Assembly: GCA_945888515.1 (NCBI GenBank)
Contig: CAMDAD010000007.1
Span: 1-64,000, forward strand
DNA: 64,000 nucleotides
Origin: Akkermansia muciniphila
GTDB taxonomy: Bacteria; Verrucomicrobiota; Verrucomicrobiia; Verrucomicrobiales; Akkermansiaceae
Reading direction: 5' to 3'
Positions within the stretch are counted from its first letter, which is position 1, and each line of letters starts with the position of its first letter. The translations under genes were made by a program, and so were the position numbers. The notes below the pieces were generated by a model. It did no database searches, was not told the origin of the DNA, and saw nothing but the letters and a program-made list of their open reading frames with translations. Shown here one piece after another: positions 39,501 through 48,019 of the stretch.

Positions 39501-40773
39501 TGGTGCAGCCACCATCGCAGGTCTAGCGCAAGTTACTCCGCCCATGCGCGCTCCGATCATGGAAATGTTAGTGTCCCACAAAAGCGGCGCCTCCGCCGTC
39601 GTTGCCGCCTGTCTTGCGCAACAATCTCTCAAAGCTGAAGACCTCAGCAACATCACGCTTGATCGATTGCAGACAGTCCTTGGCAACGATCCAAAATGGA
39701 AAAAACTACTCACGCAACTCGGCGATAAATTCCGCACCGTGCTTCAGCTCAATGGTACTCAGCAAGCGCAGCTTCCGACCAATATTTCTCTGAGCGGTCC
39801 ATTCACGATTGAAGCTTGGGTGAAACTCCGCCCCGGGATCGATAACCGCGATAGCATCGGCGGCGCAAATGATCAGATCGATCTCAACTTCGCTGGTGGA
39901 CTCTTCCGCGTCTATGTCGGCTCCCACGGCGGAGATGTCCTGATCGCTAAGAAAAAAATCATTGCTGATCTATGGACCCACGTCGCCGCCACTCGCGATG
40001 CCTCGGGTCAATTCAAGATCTACATCAATGGCGAGCTCGACAGCACCAGCGCCAAGCCCGCCAATCATCCGATTGACAAATTCCTCATCGGCTGGAGCAC
40101 GCCCCAAGGCGGCACCGATGGCCAGTTCGCCGAATACCGCATCTGGAATCGCGAACGCAGCGCTGCCGAGATCCGTAATTTTTTCGACCGTAGTCTTCTC
40201 GCGGGCGATGCCGGACTTCTTTACAACGGCAGTAACGACCACGGCTGGGGCGCGACGAACAAAGCCGCCACACTCACCCGCACACTCGATCTGCCGCCTG
40301 TGATGAGCTTAAGTCAGGCGACAGAATTTGACAAAACCTACGATCACTATCTAGGCCTGATCAAAGCCGGTGGCCATGTCGAGTCCGGCAAAGCACTCGC
40401 AGCCCTGTGCAGTGCCTGTCACCAGTTTGGTAACAGCGGCGGAAACATCGGTCCCAACCTCAGCAGCGTGGGTGCTATGGGACCCGAGGCAATCGTGCGC
40501 AATATCCTCACGCCGAATGCCGCGATCGAGCCTGGCTATCGGATTTTCCGCGTGACGCTAAAAGACGGTTCGCTGCTCGATGCCTTTTTTGTCAGCGAGG
40601 ATAAAGACGCCATCGTCGTGCGGCAAATGGGCGCCGGCGACAAACGTATCGAGCGCAAGGACATCGTTTCCACCCAGTTCCTCCGCCAAAGTCTCATGCC
40701 CGAAGGGCTGTTAGCCTCTCTCACCGATCAACAACGCAAGGACCTTTTTGCCTACCTGATGTCGCTGAAGTAA
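36553..40773 (+). CDS. Giant secreted PVC-type multidomain protein with cytochrome c domain
   Basis: A 1406-aa exported protein (signal MKTFFCMVLLLSLTRAQ). In order it has a DUF1080 domain (about 20-215), a membrane-bound-dehydrogenase-type beta propeller (about 235-610, with FNYSNVKRPQDP and YIVDWYNKIISHNE), and HEAT-like helical repeats (about 620-1050). A LamG/concanavalin-like domain follows (about 1060-1220, FTIEAWVKLRPG), then a C-terminal PVC-type haem-binding domain with CSACH at about 1286. The last is the Pirellula/Verrucomicrobium family. A role in oxidising and binding carbohydrates outside the cytoplasm is plausible but unproven. The start moved from 36529 to the signal peptide Met at 36553. 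Confidence 0.88.
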   Translation: MKTFFCMVLLLSLTRAQTPLFNGTSLDGWEIRAGEEKWWRVQDGMITGGSLTEKVPHNTFLSTKKSYQNFDLRFQIKLTKGDGFINSGLQLRSTRVPNNSEMCGYQVDAGIGWWGKLYDESRRNKVIGEPVDAAAIKATAKDWDWNDYRIVCEGKRIRSWINGVPALDFTETDPSIPLSGLIGLQAHGGGKFLVQFKNISLTELPATVEFQGAAEPKPLPIAEAKPRTPQEQQAAFHLPPGFEIELVAAEDPATPAGKFISVYFDQRGRMWTQTALEYPVDANENASIADALYASKAKDKILIYQREFVFGKPLPAEGLKPDHVFADGLAIPLGILPWGDGSKCYAQHGRNIVLLTDTNNDSVSDKSEVILEGFGVQDSHLFPHQFTRAPGGWIWMAQGAFNYSNVKRPQDPKEKAIKFDQTRMARFRPDGSEFEITSNGPCNIWGFVMDRNGESFIQEANDFGYGVMPFHEYGNYPGCSNGQWKSYAPEFPGTFVKQRFGGTGLSGLCLTDAADAFPAPYGNLMLVANPITSRINTVVMQRDQPSPEHYLTDWQFNRIGDFVTCDDPWFRPVAMTLGPDGCVYIVDWYNKIISHNEVPRAHPDRDKLRGRIWRIKHSAQKMFEVPDFTKLDNAALQKLLKSPSLVQTQIAAQTLADRKVTPSDLTEVPALMAHTPTLQQLEKSAGASSIHVRRETARILAETATVSPALLKLRKDSDKNVRREALTSIGYWLGKTGDKNPLFQALLDFELASLPAPQGQSTRKGMILLREAYDREFERYVVRLLLERHAATLSPFLASDAAAKLPVESFLLAALALPAADGAPIIAKRVSELKRGLNDEEVLRLVQAIQNPAIQQSLSAAIENPATSQAIIDALLKNKSRISPEQIQALIGGTIDRLFAGKAEDVTRAIELSAAFALKNTAARLQKIALDSPETATRIAALDALAAQQNANPIPLTSLLSHADPSVRISTLKALASSRQADAGAATIAGLAQVTPPMRAPIMEMLVSHKSGASAVVAACLAQQSLKAEDLSNITLDRLQTVLGNDPKWKKLLTQLGDKFRTVLQLNGTQQAQLPTNISLSGPFTIEAWVKLRPGIDNRDSIGGANDQIDLNFAGGLFRVYVGSHGGDVLIAKKKIIADLWTHVAATRDASGQFKIYINGELDSTSAKPANHPIDKFLIGWSTPQGGTDGQFAEYRIWNRERSAAEIRNFFDRSLLAGDAGLLYNGSNDHGWGATNKAATLTRTLDLPPVMSLSQATEFDKTYDHYLGLIKAGGHVESGKALAALCSACHQFGNSGGNIGPNLSSVGAMGPEAIVRNILTPNAAIEPGYRIFRVTLKDGSLLDAFFVSEDKDAIVVRQMGAGDKRIERKDIVSTQFLRQSLMPEGLLASLTDQQRKDLFAYLMSLK

Positions 40774-40828
40774 ATGGAATTGTGCCGCTCATGCAAGACC
40801 CACGCGACCGATCACGTATGATGCGATC

Positions 40829-41767
40829 ATGAATGCTTGGATTTCACGCAGCCTGATGGTGCCCATGCTCCTTGGTGCAGGGGCGGCCCTTTGTTTCATC
40901 ACCGATACACCCGCCATCAGCCAAGCGGTGGAAGCTCCCGTCAGAAAAAAGATCGTTTTTGTCGCGGGCAAACCAAGCCACGGCAAGGGTCAGCACGAAC
41001 ACCGCGCTGGCTGCATGCTCCTAGCCGAGCATTTGAACAAAAGCGGGTTGCCCATCGAAGCAGTGGTCGTCGATAACGGTTGGCCTGCTGACAATCGTGT
41101 CTTCGATGGAGCTTCCGCCGTCGTCATCTACTCTGACGGTGGCGGCGGTCACCCCGGCATTCGCCAGCTCGCCACACTGCGCGCGATGGCGAAAAAAGGC
41201 GTGGGCATCGGCTGCATTCATTATGCCGTCGAGGTGCCCAAGGGGGAAGCAGGCGATGCCTTTCTCGACACGATAGGCGGGTATTTTGAAACGCATTGGT
41301 CCGTCAATCCTCACTGGGACGCCTCCTTCGTCATGCCTACACATGAGATTGCTCGCGGCATCAAGGACTATGACATGCGCGATGAATGGTATTACCACAT
41401 GCGTTTTCGCAAAGACATGGAAGGTGTGACACCCATCCTTTCCACCCTGCCACCCGCGGAGACCCTGAGCCGTCCGGACGGCTCCCACTCCGGCAATCCT
41501 CACGTCCGCGCCGCCGTCCTGGAGCGCAAGGAAAAACAGCACGTCATGTGGGCTTTCGAGCGACCTGCGGCGGCGGGTAGTGGACGCGGATTCGGCTTTA
41601 CTGGCGGGCATTTTCACAAAAACTGGCAAAACGATCAACAACGCCGCATCGTGCTGAACGCGATCACTTGGATCGCCGGATTGAGCGTGCCAGAACAGGG
41701 CGTCGCTTCCCCTACCCCAACCGATGCCCATATGCTCGAAAATCTCGATCCAAAATCATTTCGTTAG
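40829..41767 (+). CDS. Secreted ThuA-domain protein
   Basis: A 312-aa protein with an N-terminal hydrophobic signal and a class-I glutamine-amidotransferase-like ThuA fold. The fold is seen in KIVFVAGKPSHGKGQHEH, VVIYSDGGGGHP, KGVGIGCIHYAVE and GFTGGHFHKNW. ThuA was first linked to trehalose utilisation, and such proteins are heavily expanded in Planctomycetes and Verrucomicrobia, often next to dehydrogenase or haem proteins as here. No catalytic Cys-Glu pair typical of amidotransferases was identified. It begins 55 bp after the giant protein and may share its transcript. Confidence 0.85.
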   Translation: MNAWISRSLMVPMLLGAGAALCFITDTPAISQAVEAPVRKKIVFVAGKPSHGKGQHEHRAGCMLLAEHLNKSGLPIEAVVVDNGWPADNRVFDGASAVVIYSDGGGGHPGIRQLATLRAMAKKGVGIGCIHYAVEVPKGEAGDAFLDTIGGYFETHWSVNPHWDASFVMPTHEIARGIKDYDMRDEWYYHMRFRKDMEGVTPILSTLPPAETLSRPDGSHSGNPHVRAAVLERKEKQHVMWAFERPAAAGSGRGFGFTGGHFHKNWQNDQQRRIVLNAITWIAGLSVPEQGVASPTPTDAHMLENLDPKSFR

Positions 41768-41846
41768 AGAATCGGTTATCGTCTGTATCCAGTCAGGTCG
41801 GCACACACCTCGGTTACTCCTGATTGACACATGCTTGTGATTCCTA

Positions 41847-43088
41847 TTGTCTCCCTCCGTGCCAGCACAACACAACATCCGCCGCGCCGCTCATGCCGCC
41901 CTTCACTCCTGGGGCAAGGGACATGATTACGCGGAAACTCTCGTCGAGCGCCACGCCCAGCGCTACCAGCTTTCCGCGTCCGATCGCGGACTGCTCCATG
42001 CCATTCTTTTCGGTGTGCTGCGTCATCGACGCGTGCTCGATCATTTCATTAGTGAAATGCGCCGCGGCAAACTCGACATGGATGCGCGCGATCTCCTTCG
42101 CATCGGCTTGTTTCAGGTTCTGATCCTCAACATCGCCGACCACGCCGCCGTCAATGAAACCGTGGAAGCCGGAAAGGCGAATATCCGTGGTTTACTCAAT
42201 GCCGTGCTGCGTCGCGCGGTCGGACAAAAGGCAAAGTTGCTAGAATCACTCAACGACCTGCCACCAGCGGAGTTGCACTCTCATCCTGATTGGCTTTTCA
42301 AGCGCTGGCGCAAGCACTACGGCGCCGACCAAGCCATCGCGTTGATGGAATGGAACCAAGAGCCTGCGGAAAATTACGCTCACTACAATCCGCTGAGCAA
42401 ACAACCCTGCCCGCTGGAAGATCCGCTGGCCGACGTGCCCGGATTTTTCCGCGTTGAAGGAGCTATACCCATGAAACTCATCCGCGATGGAATCATCTAC
42501 ATGCAGGATCCCGCCACCCGCCACAGCGTGGAAATGCTAGCCGCTCAACCCGGCGAAACCATTCTCGATGCCTGCGCCGCTCCCGGTGGCAAAGCGGCAC
42601 TCATCGCCAGCGCCATGGAAAATCGCGGCACTCTCATCGCCACCGATTCCAACGAAAAACGCCTGCCGCGTCTGGAGGAGAATTTGCAACGCCTCCACGT
42701 GATCTGCGCGAAAGTTTCCCAGCACGACTGGCTCGAGCCCGCGCCCACCGAGTGGCATACGACCTTCGATGCGATTTTGTTAGATGTTCCCTGCTCGAAT
42801 ACTGGCGTGCTACGTCGTCGGGTGGATGCACGCTGGCGCTTGCTGCCAAAAGATCTATCGGATTTACCTATCATTCAAAAACGCATCATCGAAAACGCGC
42901 TGCCCTGCTTGAAAAAAGGGGGTCGCTTGGTCTATTCCACCTGCTCGATCGAGCCAGAGGAAAACACCAAACTCATCGCCGATGTGCTCAAGGAGCATCC
43001 AGAACTATCTCTGGTCAAAGAAAAACAAGTGCTGCCCAGCATCGATCACACCGATGGCGCCTACTGCGCGTTGCTACATCTCGCCTAA
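41847..43088 (+). CDS. rsmB: 16S rRNA m5C967 methyltransferase RsmB
   Basis: A 413-aa RNA methyltransferase that modifies C967 of 16S rRNA. The N-terminal NusB-like domain (NIRRAAHAALHSWGKG, AVNETVEAGKANIRGLLNAVL) is followed by a SAM-binding domain with LDACAAPGGKAALIASAM. The two catalytic cysteines lie in DVPCSNTGVLRRRVDARW (about 312) and YSTCSIEPEEN (about 366). The track start is a TTG at 41847, with GTG 41859 as an alternative. No good ribosome-binding site distinguishes them. Confidence 0.92.
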   Translation: MSPSVPAQHNIRRAAHAALHSWGKGHDYAETLVERHAQRYQLSASDRGLLHAILFGVLRHRRVLDHFISEMRRGKLDMDARDLLRIGLFQVLILNIADHAAVNETVEAGKANIRGLLNAVLRRAVGQKAKLLESLNDLPPAELHSHPDWLFKRWRKHYGADQAIALMEWNQEPAENYAHYNPLSKQPCPLEDPLADVPGFFRVEGAIPMKLIRDGIIYMQDPATRHSVEMLAAQPGETILDACAAPGGKAALIASAMENRGTLIATDSNEKRLPRLEENLQRLHVICAKVSQHDWLEPAPTEWHTTFDAILLDVPCSNTGVLRRRVDARWRLLPKDLSDLPIIQKRIIENALPCLKKGGRLVYSTCSIEPEENTKLIADVLKEHPELSLVKEKQVLPSIDHTDGAYCALLHLA

Positions 43089-43097
43089 CGATTTCTC

Positions 43098-43874
43098 ATG
43101 AAACCCAGTCGCATGCCCTTGCTGATCACCGCAACGGTACTGCTGTTTTTCTACGTTCCAATCGCGCTTCTGGTGCTCCATTCCTTCAATGAATCGCGCT
43201 ACAGCACAACCTGGCAGGGATTCACTTGGAAATGGTATGAGACACTATTCCAGCGCGCCGATCTGTGGCGCGCGCTGCGACACTCCCTGGGCATTGCCTT
43301 TCTTGCCAGCCTCATCTCGATGATACTGGGCACGTCCGCGGCTTTTGCCTTGCATCAATATCGCAGTCGCTGGCAAAGCGCCCACCGCATGCTTCTGGCG
43401 CTGCCCTTGGTCATGCCAGAAGTGCTCATCGGCATGTCGTTGCTGTCATTTTTCGTCGCTCTCAGAATTCCTCTCAGCATGATGACGGTCACCATCGCCC
43501 ACATCACATTCTGCTTCGGTTATGTCGCGTTAGTCGTGCAGGGGCGACTGCAGGACTTTGATTTTTCCGTGATCGATGCCGCACGAGATCTCGGAGCCAC
43601 ACGCCTTCAGGCAAACCTGCGCGTCATGCTTCCGCTGCTCGCTCCGGGCATTATAGCAGGAGGTTTGCTGGCCTTTACGTTATCGATCGATGACTTCGTG
43701 GTTACGTTTTTCGTCAGCGGAGCGGGAGCCGACACCCTCCCGCTGAAAATCAACAGCATGATGCGCCATAGCAAAGAGCTGCCAGTCATCCATGCGCTAT
43801 CGACACTGCTCCTACTCGCCACCTTTATTCTAGTGGCCATCAGCCAGCGCCTGATCCATCGCAAGACAAGATAA
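43098..43874 (+). CDS. PotC-like ABC transporter permease (orphan)
   Basis: A 258-aa inner-membrane permease of the spermidine/putrescine type with about six hydrophobic segments. The EAA-loop region reads VIDAARDLGATRLQANLRVMLPLLAPGI. The opening PLLITATVLLFFYVPIALLVLHSFN and DDFVVTFFVSGAGADTLPLKI are characteristic of PotC. No PotA, PotB or PotD gene is adjacent, so the rest of the transporter must be elsewhere. It starts 9 bp after rsmB and may be co-transcribed with it. Confidence 0.88.
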   Translation: MKPSRMPLLITATVLLFFYVPIALLVLHSFNESRYSTTWQGFTWKWYETLFQRADLWRALRHSLGIAFLASLISMILGTSAAFALHQYRSRWQSAHRMLLALPLVMPEVLIGMSLLSFFVALRIPLSMMTVTIAHITFCFGYVALVVQGRLQDFDFSVIDAARDLGATRLQANLRVMLPLLAPGIIAGGLLAFTLSIDDFVVTFFVSGAGADTLPLKINSMMRHSKELPVIHALSTLLLLATFILVAISQRLIHRKTR

Positions 43875-43902
43875 AATCGAAGTGTTTCATAGCGCTTTTT
43901 GA

Positions 43903-43930
43903 TTGACGCAACATGCCATTTTGCTAGGCT
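43903..43930 (+). promoter_or_regulatory. Candidate promoter for the PUR-domain gene
   Basis: TTGACG (43903-43908) and TAGGCT (43925-43930) are spaced 16 bp apart, 26 bp upstream of a GTG start that carries a strong AAGGAGG. It is a reasonable sigma70-like match, although the -10 is weak. Confidence 0.4.
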
Positions 43931-43956
43931 GAAACCCTAACAGACAAGGAGGAATC

Positions 43957-44169
43957 GTGGACAACGGATTATTGCACACAGAAAAAATTTTAGCGGACCG
44001 GAAAACATTTTACATCGATCTCAAAGAGAACTCGCGTGGCATGGTAGTGAAAATCACTGAGGATGTGGGTGGCAATAGAGACACGATCATGGTGCCCGCT
44101 GAAATCCTCGGTGACTTCATCCAAGCGCTGCAAGAGGTGAAAAACACCGCGGATCAACGCGCCGATTGA
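43957..44169 (+). CDS. Small PUR-domain (DUF3276-like) nucleic-acid-binding protein
   Basis: A 70-aa protein with the PUR repeat pattern: KTFYIDLKENSRGMVVKITED, then TIMVPAEILGDFIQALQEV. Bacterial proteins of this type (as in Borrelia and Bacteroidetes) bind single-stranded DNA or RNA and act as dimers. Translation starts at GTG 43957 with an excellent AAGGAGG four bases upstream, one of the best ribosome-binding sites in the window. This implies strong expression. It precedes the PIN-TRAM gene by 39 bp. Confidence 0.72.
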   Translation: MDNGLLHTEKILADRKTFYIDLKENSRGMVVKITEDVGGNRDTIMVPAEILGDFIQALQEVKNTADQRAD

Positions 44170-44208
44170 ATACTGGGTCTTTGAGCCACTGGATCTTTTC
44201 TTTACTTC

Positions 44209-45276
44209 ATGAACACACCCGCCTCCGTCACCATTGCCCGCCTCACCTACTTGCTCATTTGTGAGTTGCTAGCAGTGGCGGTCTCATTGACGTTCTCGGA
44301 TGCTCTTCCGCTCTGGCTTTCACTGGTGGGCGGACTCACGATTGCTGGTTTTTTTATCCTGATCGAAAGCACACTCAAGGGGTTCACTTTGCGCGGCTTC
44401 TCCACGGCCACCTTCGGTCTTGGAGTGGGCTTGTTTTGTGCATGGCTTATCACTCGTGTGGATATCGCAGAACTGGTGGCAAACATGGTGCGGGAAAACG
44501 CATCCGAGCCCAACGAGGATGAAAGTATCGAACGAGCGGATGCCGTCCGACTCGCCATCAATGTCTCTCTCTACGCCAGTCTCGGCTTTCTTGGCTCGGC
44601 CATCGCACTGCGTGGCAATCGCGATGACTTTGCCTTCATCATTCCCTTTGTTCGATTTCGACAAGAAGGTGCCCAGGGTCGCCCCGTCGTGCTGGATGCC
44701 GATGCCGTCATGGACAGTCGCGTGATTAATATCTCCAAAGCCGGATTTCTCGGAGGTCGATTGATCGTACCCAGCTTTGTTTTCCAAGAACTGCAAAATC
44801 TTGCATCATCTAGCAATCTGGCTCAGCGCATGCGCGGGCAGCGCGGCGTGGATGTGATGGAAAAAATGCGTAGCGATCCCCACACGCAGATGGCGATTCA
44901 TGAAGCGGGAAAAATATTCGACGACGCACCATACCACACCCGCATGATTGATATCGCGCGACTGCTCGACGGTCGACTCCTCACCAACGACGAGACCTTG
45001 GCAAAAATCGCGCGTTTGCAAGGCGTGAAAGTGCTGAATCTCCATGAGCTCACCGATGCGCTCAAGCCGTCCATCGTAGTCGGGGAAAAAATGCGTTTGG
45101 CGCTGGTGCGCCCGGGAAAAGAAGAACACCAAGCCGTGGGTTACCTCAGCGATGGGAGTATGATAGTAGTCAACCAAGCCGTCGAACTCATCGGCAGCTC
45201 CCAGACCGTGCAAGTCATCAGCACTCTGCAAACCAGCAATGGACTGATGGTCTTCGCCGAGCTGGAGCACAACTGA
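44209..45276 (+). CDS. Membrane PIN-TRAM domain protein (YacL type)
   Basis: A 355-aa protein with about four N-terminal transmembrane segments (for example LTYLLICELLAVAVSLTF and LAINVSLYASLGFLGSAIAL). A cytoplasmic PIN nuclease-like domain follows (about 160-280, VVLDADAVMDSRVI and LLTNDETLAKIA), then a C-terminal TRAM-like RNA-binding region (KMRLALVRPGKEEHQAVGYL). This is the YacL/integral-membrane PIN-TRAM architecture found in Gram-positives and cyanobacteria. Catalytic Asp residues appear retained. Its RNA target is unknown. Confidence 0.85.
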   Translation: MNTPASVTIARLTYLLICELLAVAVSLTFSDALPLWLSLVGGLTIAGFFILIESTLKGFTLRGFSTATFGLGVGLFCAWLITRVDIAELVANMVRENASEPNEDESIERADAVRLAINVSLYASLGFLGSAIALRGNRDDFAFIIPFVRFRQEGAQGRPVVLDADAVMDSRVINISKAGFLGGRLIVPSFVFQELQNLASSSNLAQRMRGQRGVDVMEKMRSDPHTQMAIHEAGKIFDDAPYHTRMIDIARLLDGRLLTNDETLAKIARLQGVKVLNLHELTDALKPSIVVGEKMRLALVRPGKEEHQAVGYLSDGSMIVVNQAVELIGSSQTVQVISTLQTSNGLMVFAELEHN

Positions 45277-45367
45277 GAAAAACTGCCAAGGCTGACAATC
45301 AAAATGAGCGCAATTATCGCTCTCTTCGCTTGACTGAGTGCCTGATAGTGAGTAGATAACGCGCGTC

Positions 45368-45739
45368 ATGCTTTCCGACTACTTGCCTGTATTCTTCCAG
45401 ATGCTCATCGCCATCGGCTTTGCTGCCGTTGTGCTCTCTCTCAGTGTCGTGTTCGGCAAGTCCGCGCGCACCAATGTAACCAAAGACAGCGCTTACGAAT
45501 GCGGCATGTTGCCCATTGGCGATGGTGCCCCGCGAATTTCGGTGAAATTTTATCTGGTTGCGATGTTGTTCGTGATCTTCGATATCGAGGTAGTTTTCAT
45601 GTATCCATGGGCCGTGCAGTTCCGGGACATGATTCAGGTTTCCACCGTGCCTCTTATCAGTATCGCTGGGTTTGCTGGCATTCTGGCGCTGGCGTATGTT
45701 TACGCATTAAAGAAAGGGGCTCTCAACTGGAAATCCTGA
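45368..45739 (+). CDS. nuoA: NADH-quinone oxidoreductase subunit A (isolated)
   Basis: A 123-aa membrane subunit of respiratory complex I with three hydrophobic helices. The family motif YECGMLPIGDGAPRISVKFY and the conserved FDIEVVFMYPWA segment identify it. Normally nuoA is followed by nuoB and the rest of the operon, but here the next ORF is an unrelated membrane protein in the same direction. The remaining nuo genes must be elsewhere. The start ATG 45368 lacks a clear Shine-Dalgarno. Confidence 0.93.
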   Translation: MLSDYLPVFFQMLIAIGFAAVVLSLSVVFGKSARTNVTKDSAYECGMLPIGDGAPRISVKFYLVAMLFVIFDIEVVFMYPWAVQFRDMIQVSTVPLISIAGFAGILALAYVYALKKGALNWKS

Positions 45740-45914
45740 GCCTACTCTGCCGACGTAGCGCTATCATTGTCGTCAATGCAGCCAAAAACCATGTGTTTTT
45801 CACACGGGCTACTCAGTGTCGGCGCTATCGGCCGAAAGCCTATATTTGACTGCGGATCGCTACAGATCACATCCGCACCCGCCATTTCTCCTATTGCTAT
45901 CAAAAAACCACCTC

Positions 45915-47207
45915 ATGACGGATCCACTTCCTCAGCCATCTGACACCGCACATTCAATCCCTGAATCCCTCCATCACTCATCGACTCCTTCGATTCATTT
46001 TTCACTCATCGGGCTACTGATGCTATGCCTCGTGTTGATCGTAGCAACCGGTGCGACGTTCCACTTTTTCTCAAGAGATAAGGCTACGCCTATCGACGAT
46101 CGCACCACTCATACTACCCAAAAAACAAACGATACCCAACATCCTTGGGGACAGTTGCATGTGCAGGATGTTACCATAGAGCAACCCACGGAATACGTAT
46201 CCTTCGAATCCACTGAACTGCGAAAAACTGAATGGTTTTTCGGTGCGTGCAACGCGAGTCAGACGGGCAATATTCTCCGCGCCAGTGGCATATCCGATAC
46301 CGAGGTCGCGACTTTTCTTCACAAGGATGTCACCAGCAGCGTCGATGCAGGAACTACCATTGCCCCCACGGACAAGATGATCCTAGGACTGAATGCAGAG
46401 GTGCGCGCGAAACTCTATCGAGAACTCGCACGATGGCCCGAAAACAAACTTTATGCCGCGCCTTACCATCTCACTGACGAACCGATCGAAGCGATTTTTG
46501 CCAGCAAGAATCTCCCTAAGGAAATCATCGCACTCATTCGCAGCCTCACCTTCCAGCGCGGTGGTATCACCTGCTTTAGCGATGTCAACCTCGTTCTCAA
46601 TCGCCTCTCATCAGCTGAGCAAAAAATCAAATTGTTGCAGGCATTGACATTTCAAAAAGCGACTCTGGTGCAAGTGCACATCGACGATCAAACAGACATC
46701 GACGAACTGCTAGGATATTGGGGCGAGGTTCCGGATGTGAGGTCGAAAGATCTACGTCCGCTTCTGGAATCAATTCAGAAAACTCCACAAGGCTTCAATC
46801 TCAGCCTGCTGTATTTCCTGCCGCCATTTGCTCGTGAGCGCTTGTTCACATTTCCGTTTCCCAGCAAACCCGGAGATACGAAAATGGACTGTCATTGGAC
46901 AGCCTTGAATTTTTTCAATGACACGACAGACGACCGTTATCAGGACACCGCCTATTCCAGTGCCTATGTGAATGAAAATTTCTATCAAATTGGTGCTGCC
47001 ACGCAATTCGGAGATCTCATTTTCCTGCGCAATTCCTCGGGAGCTATCGTTCACTCGGCGGTGCACATCGCCGACGATATTGTTTTTACCAAAAATGGCA
47101 TCAACTACGCCCAACCATGGATTTTGATGCGCATGAATAATCTCACCGCAGTATACACCCAAGAAAAACCACCAGAAGTGATTTACTACCGTCGCAAGCA
47201 ATCGTAG
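45915..47207 (+). CDS. Membrane-anchored protein with possible NlpC/P60-like domain
   Basis: A 430-aa protein with one N-terminal transmembrane segment (SLIGLLMLCLVLIVATGATFHFF) and a large extracytoplasmic region. No family was recognised with confidence. Near the C-terminus, KMDCHWTALNFF, then FGDLIFLRNSSGAIVHSAVHI and DDIVFTKNG, are spaced like the Cys and His regions of papain-like NlpC/P60 peptidases, so a peptidoglycan-directed function is possible. The upstream part has several local amphipathic helices. ATG 45915 is chosen because the track start precedes it by 33 unstructured codons. Confidence 0.6.
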   Translation: MTDPLPQPSDTAHSIPESLHHSSTPSIHFSLIGLLMLCLVLIVATGATFHFFSRDKATPIDDRTTHTTQKTNDTQHPWGQLHVQDVTIEQPTEYVSFESTELRKTEWFFGACNASQTGNILRASGISDTEVATFLHKDVTSSVDAGTTIAPTDKMILGLNAEVRAKLYRELARWPENKLYAAPYHLTDEPIEAIFASKNLPKEIIALIRSLTFQRGGITCFSDVNLVLNRLSSAEQKIKLLQALTFQKATLVQVHIDDQTDIDELLGYWGEVPDVRSKDLRPLLESIQKTPQGFNLSLLYFLPPFARERLFTFPFPSKPGDTKMDCHWTALNFFNDTTDDRYQDTAYSSAYVNENFYQIGAATQFGDLIFLRNSSGAIVHSAVHIADDIVFTKNGINYAQPWILMRMNNLTAVYTQEKPPEVIYYRRKQS

Positions 47208-47210
47208 CAC

Positions 47211-48011
47211 TCACACCGAGTGCACAGCGTCGATCAGATCCCGAGCATAGCGAACCACGGCATCCACGGGATCCGATTCCGCGGCGTGCAATTCCACCTG
47301 CTTGACCAGAGCGGAGCCGACGATTACTCCATCGGCATGCTCCGCAACCTCGCGCGCCTGATCGGCTGTGGAAATGCCGAATCCCACGCAGACAGGAACA
47401 GTAGCGTGCTGCTTGAGGGAAGCGACCAGTGATCCGATGTGTGCCGATGGAGCACCATGAGCACCCGTAACCCCCGTGCGCGATAAAGCATAAATGAATC
47501 CTTCCGCCTGAGCCGCCAACAGACGCGCGCGTGGCTCGGGAGTATTGGGAGCGATCAACCGAATGCGCAGCAAGCCGTCATTGCCATCGAAATCACGGCT
47601 CTGCCCCGCTTCGTCCGGTGGCAGGTCGAGCAACAAGATGCCATCTGCTCCCGCTTCCACGGCATCTGCTTGAAATGCTTCAAAGCCATAAGCAAAAATC
47701 GGATTCAAGTAGGTGAACAACACCAAGGGGGTTTCGTGTGTTTTACGGAAATCACGGATCAACTCAATCACGCGTCGTGTGGTCATGCCTGCTTTCAGCG
47801 CGCGCTCGGCCGCCATTTGATTGACGATGCCATCGGCAAGAGGATCGGAAAACGGCAGACCTAACTCCAGCACATCCGCTCCCGCATCTGCCAATCCCTT
47901 AAGGATAGCGAGAGAGCGATCGTAGTCTGGATCCCCTGCCGCTACATAGGCGACAAAAGCTTTTTTCCCTTGTTGTTTCAGTTCTGCGAATGTGCGGGTA
48001 ATGCGGTTCAT
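47211..48011 (-). CDS. trpA: Tryptophan synthase alpha chain
   Basis: A 266-aa TIM-barrel enzyme that cleaves indole-3-glycerol phosphate to indole, working with TrpB. Motifs include KAFVAYVAAGDPDYD, VLELGLPFSDPLADG with the catalytic Glu, GADGILLLDLPPDEA with the second acid, YALSRTGVTGAHG and GFGISTADQAREV. The start was placed at ATG 48011; the track adds 30 residues that overlap fur. trpB is not adjacent. The fur stop lies 8 bp upstream on the same strand, so the two are probably co-transcribed. Confidence 0.95.
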   Translation of the reverse strand: MNRITRTFAELKQQGKKAFVAYVAAGDPDYDRSLAILKGLADAGADVLELGLPFSDPLADGIVNQMAAERALKAGMTTRRVIELIRDFRKTHETPLVLFTYLNPIFAYGFEAFQADAVEAGADGILLLDLPPDEAGQSRDFDGNDGLLRIRLIAPNTPEPRARLLAAQAEGFIYALSRTGVTGAHGAPSAHIGSLVASLKQHATVPVCVGFGISTADQAREVAEHADGVIVGSALVKQVELHAAESDPVDAVVRYARDLIDAVHSV

Positions 48012-48019
48012 GAAATCTT

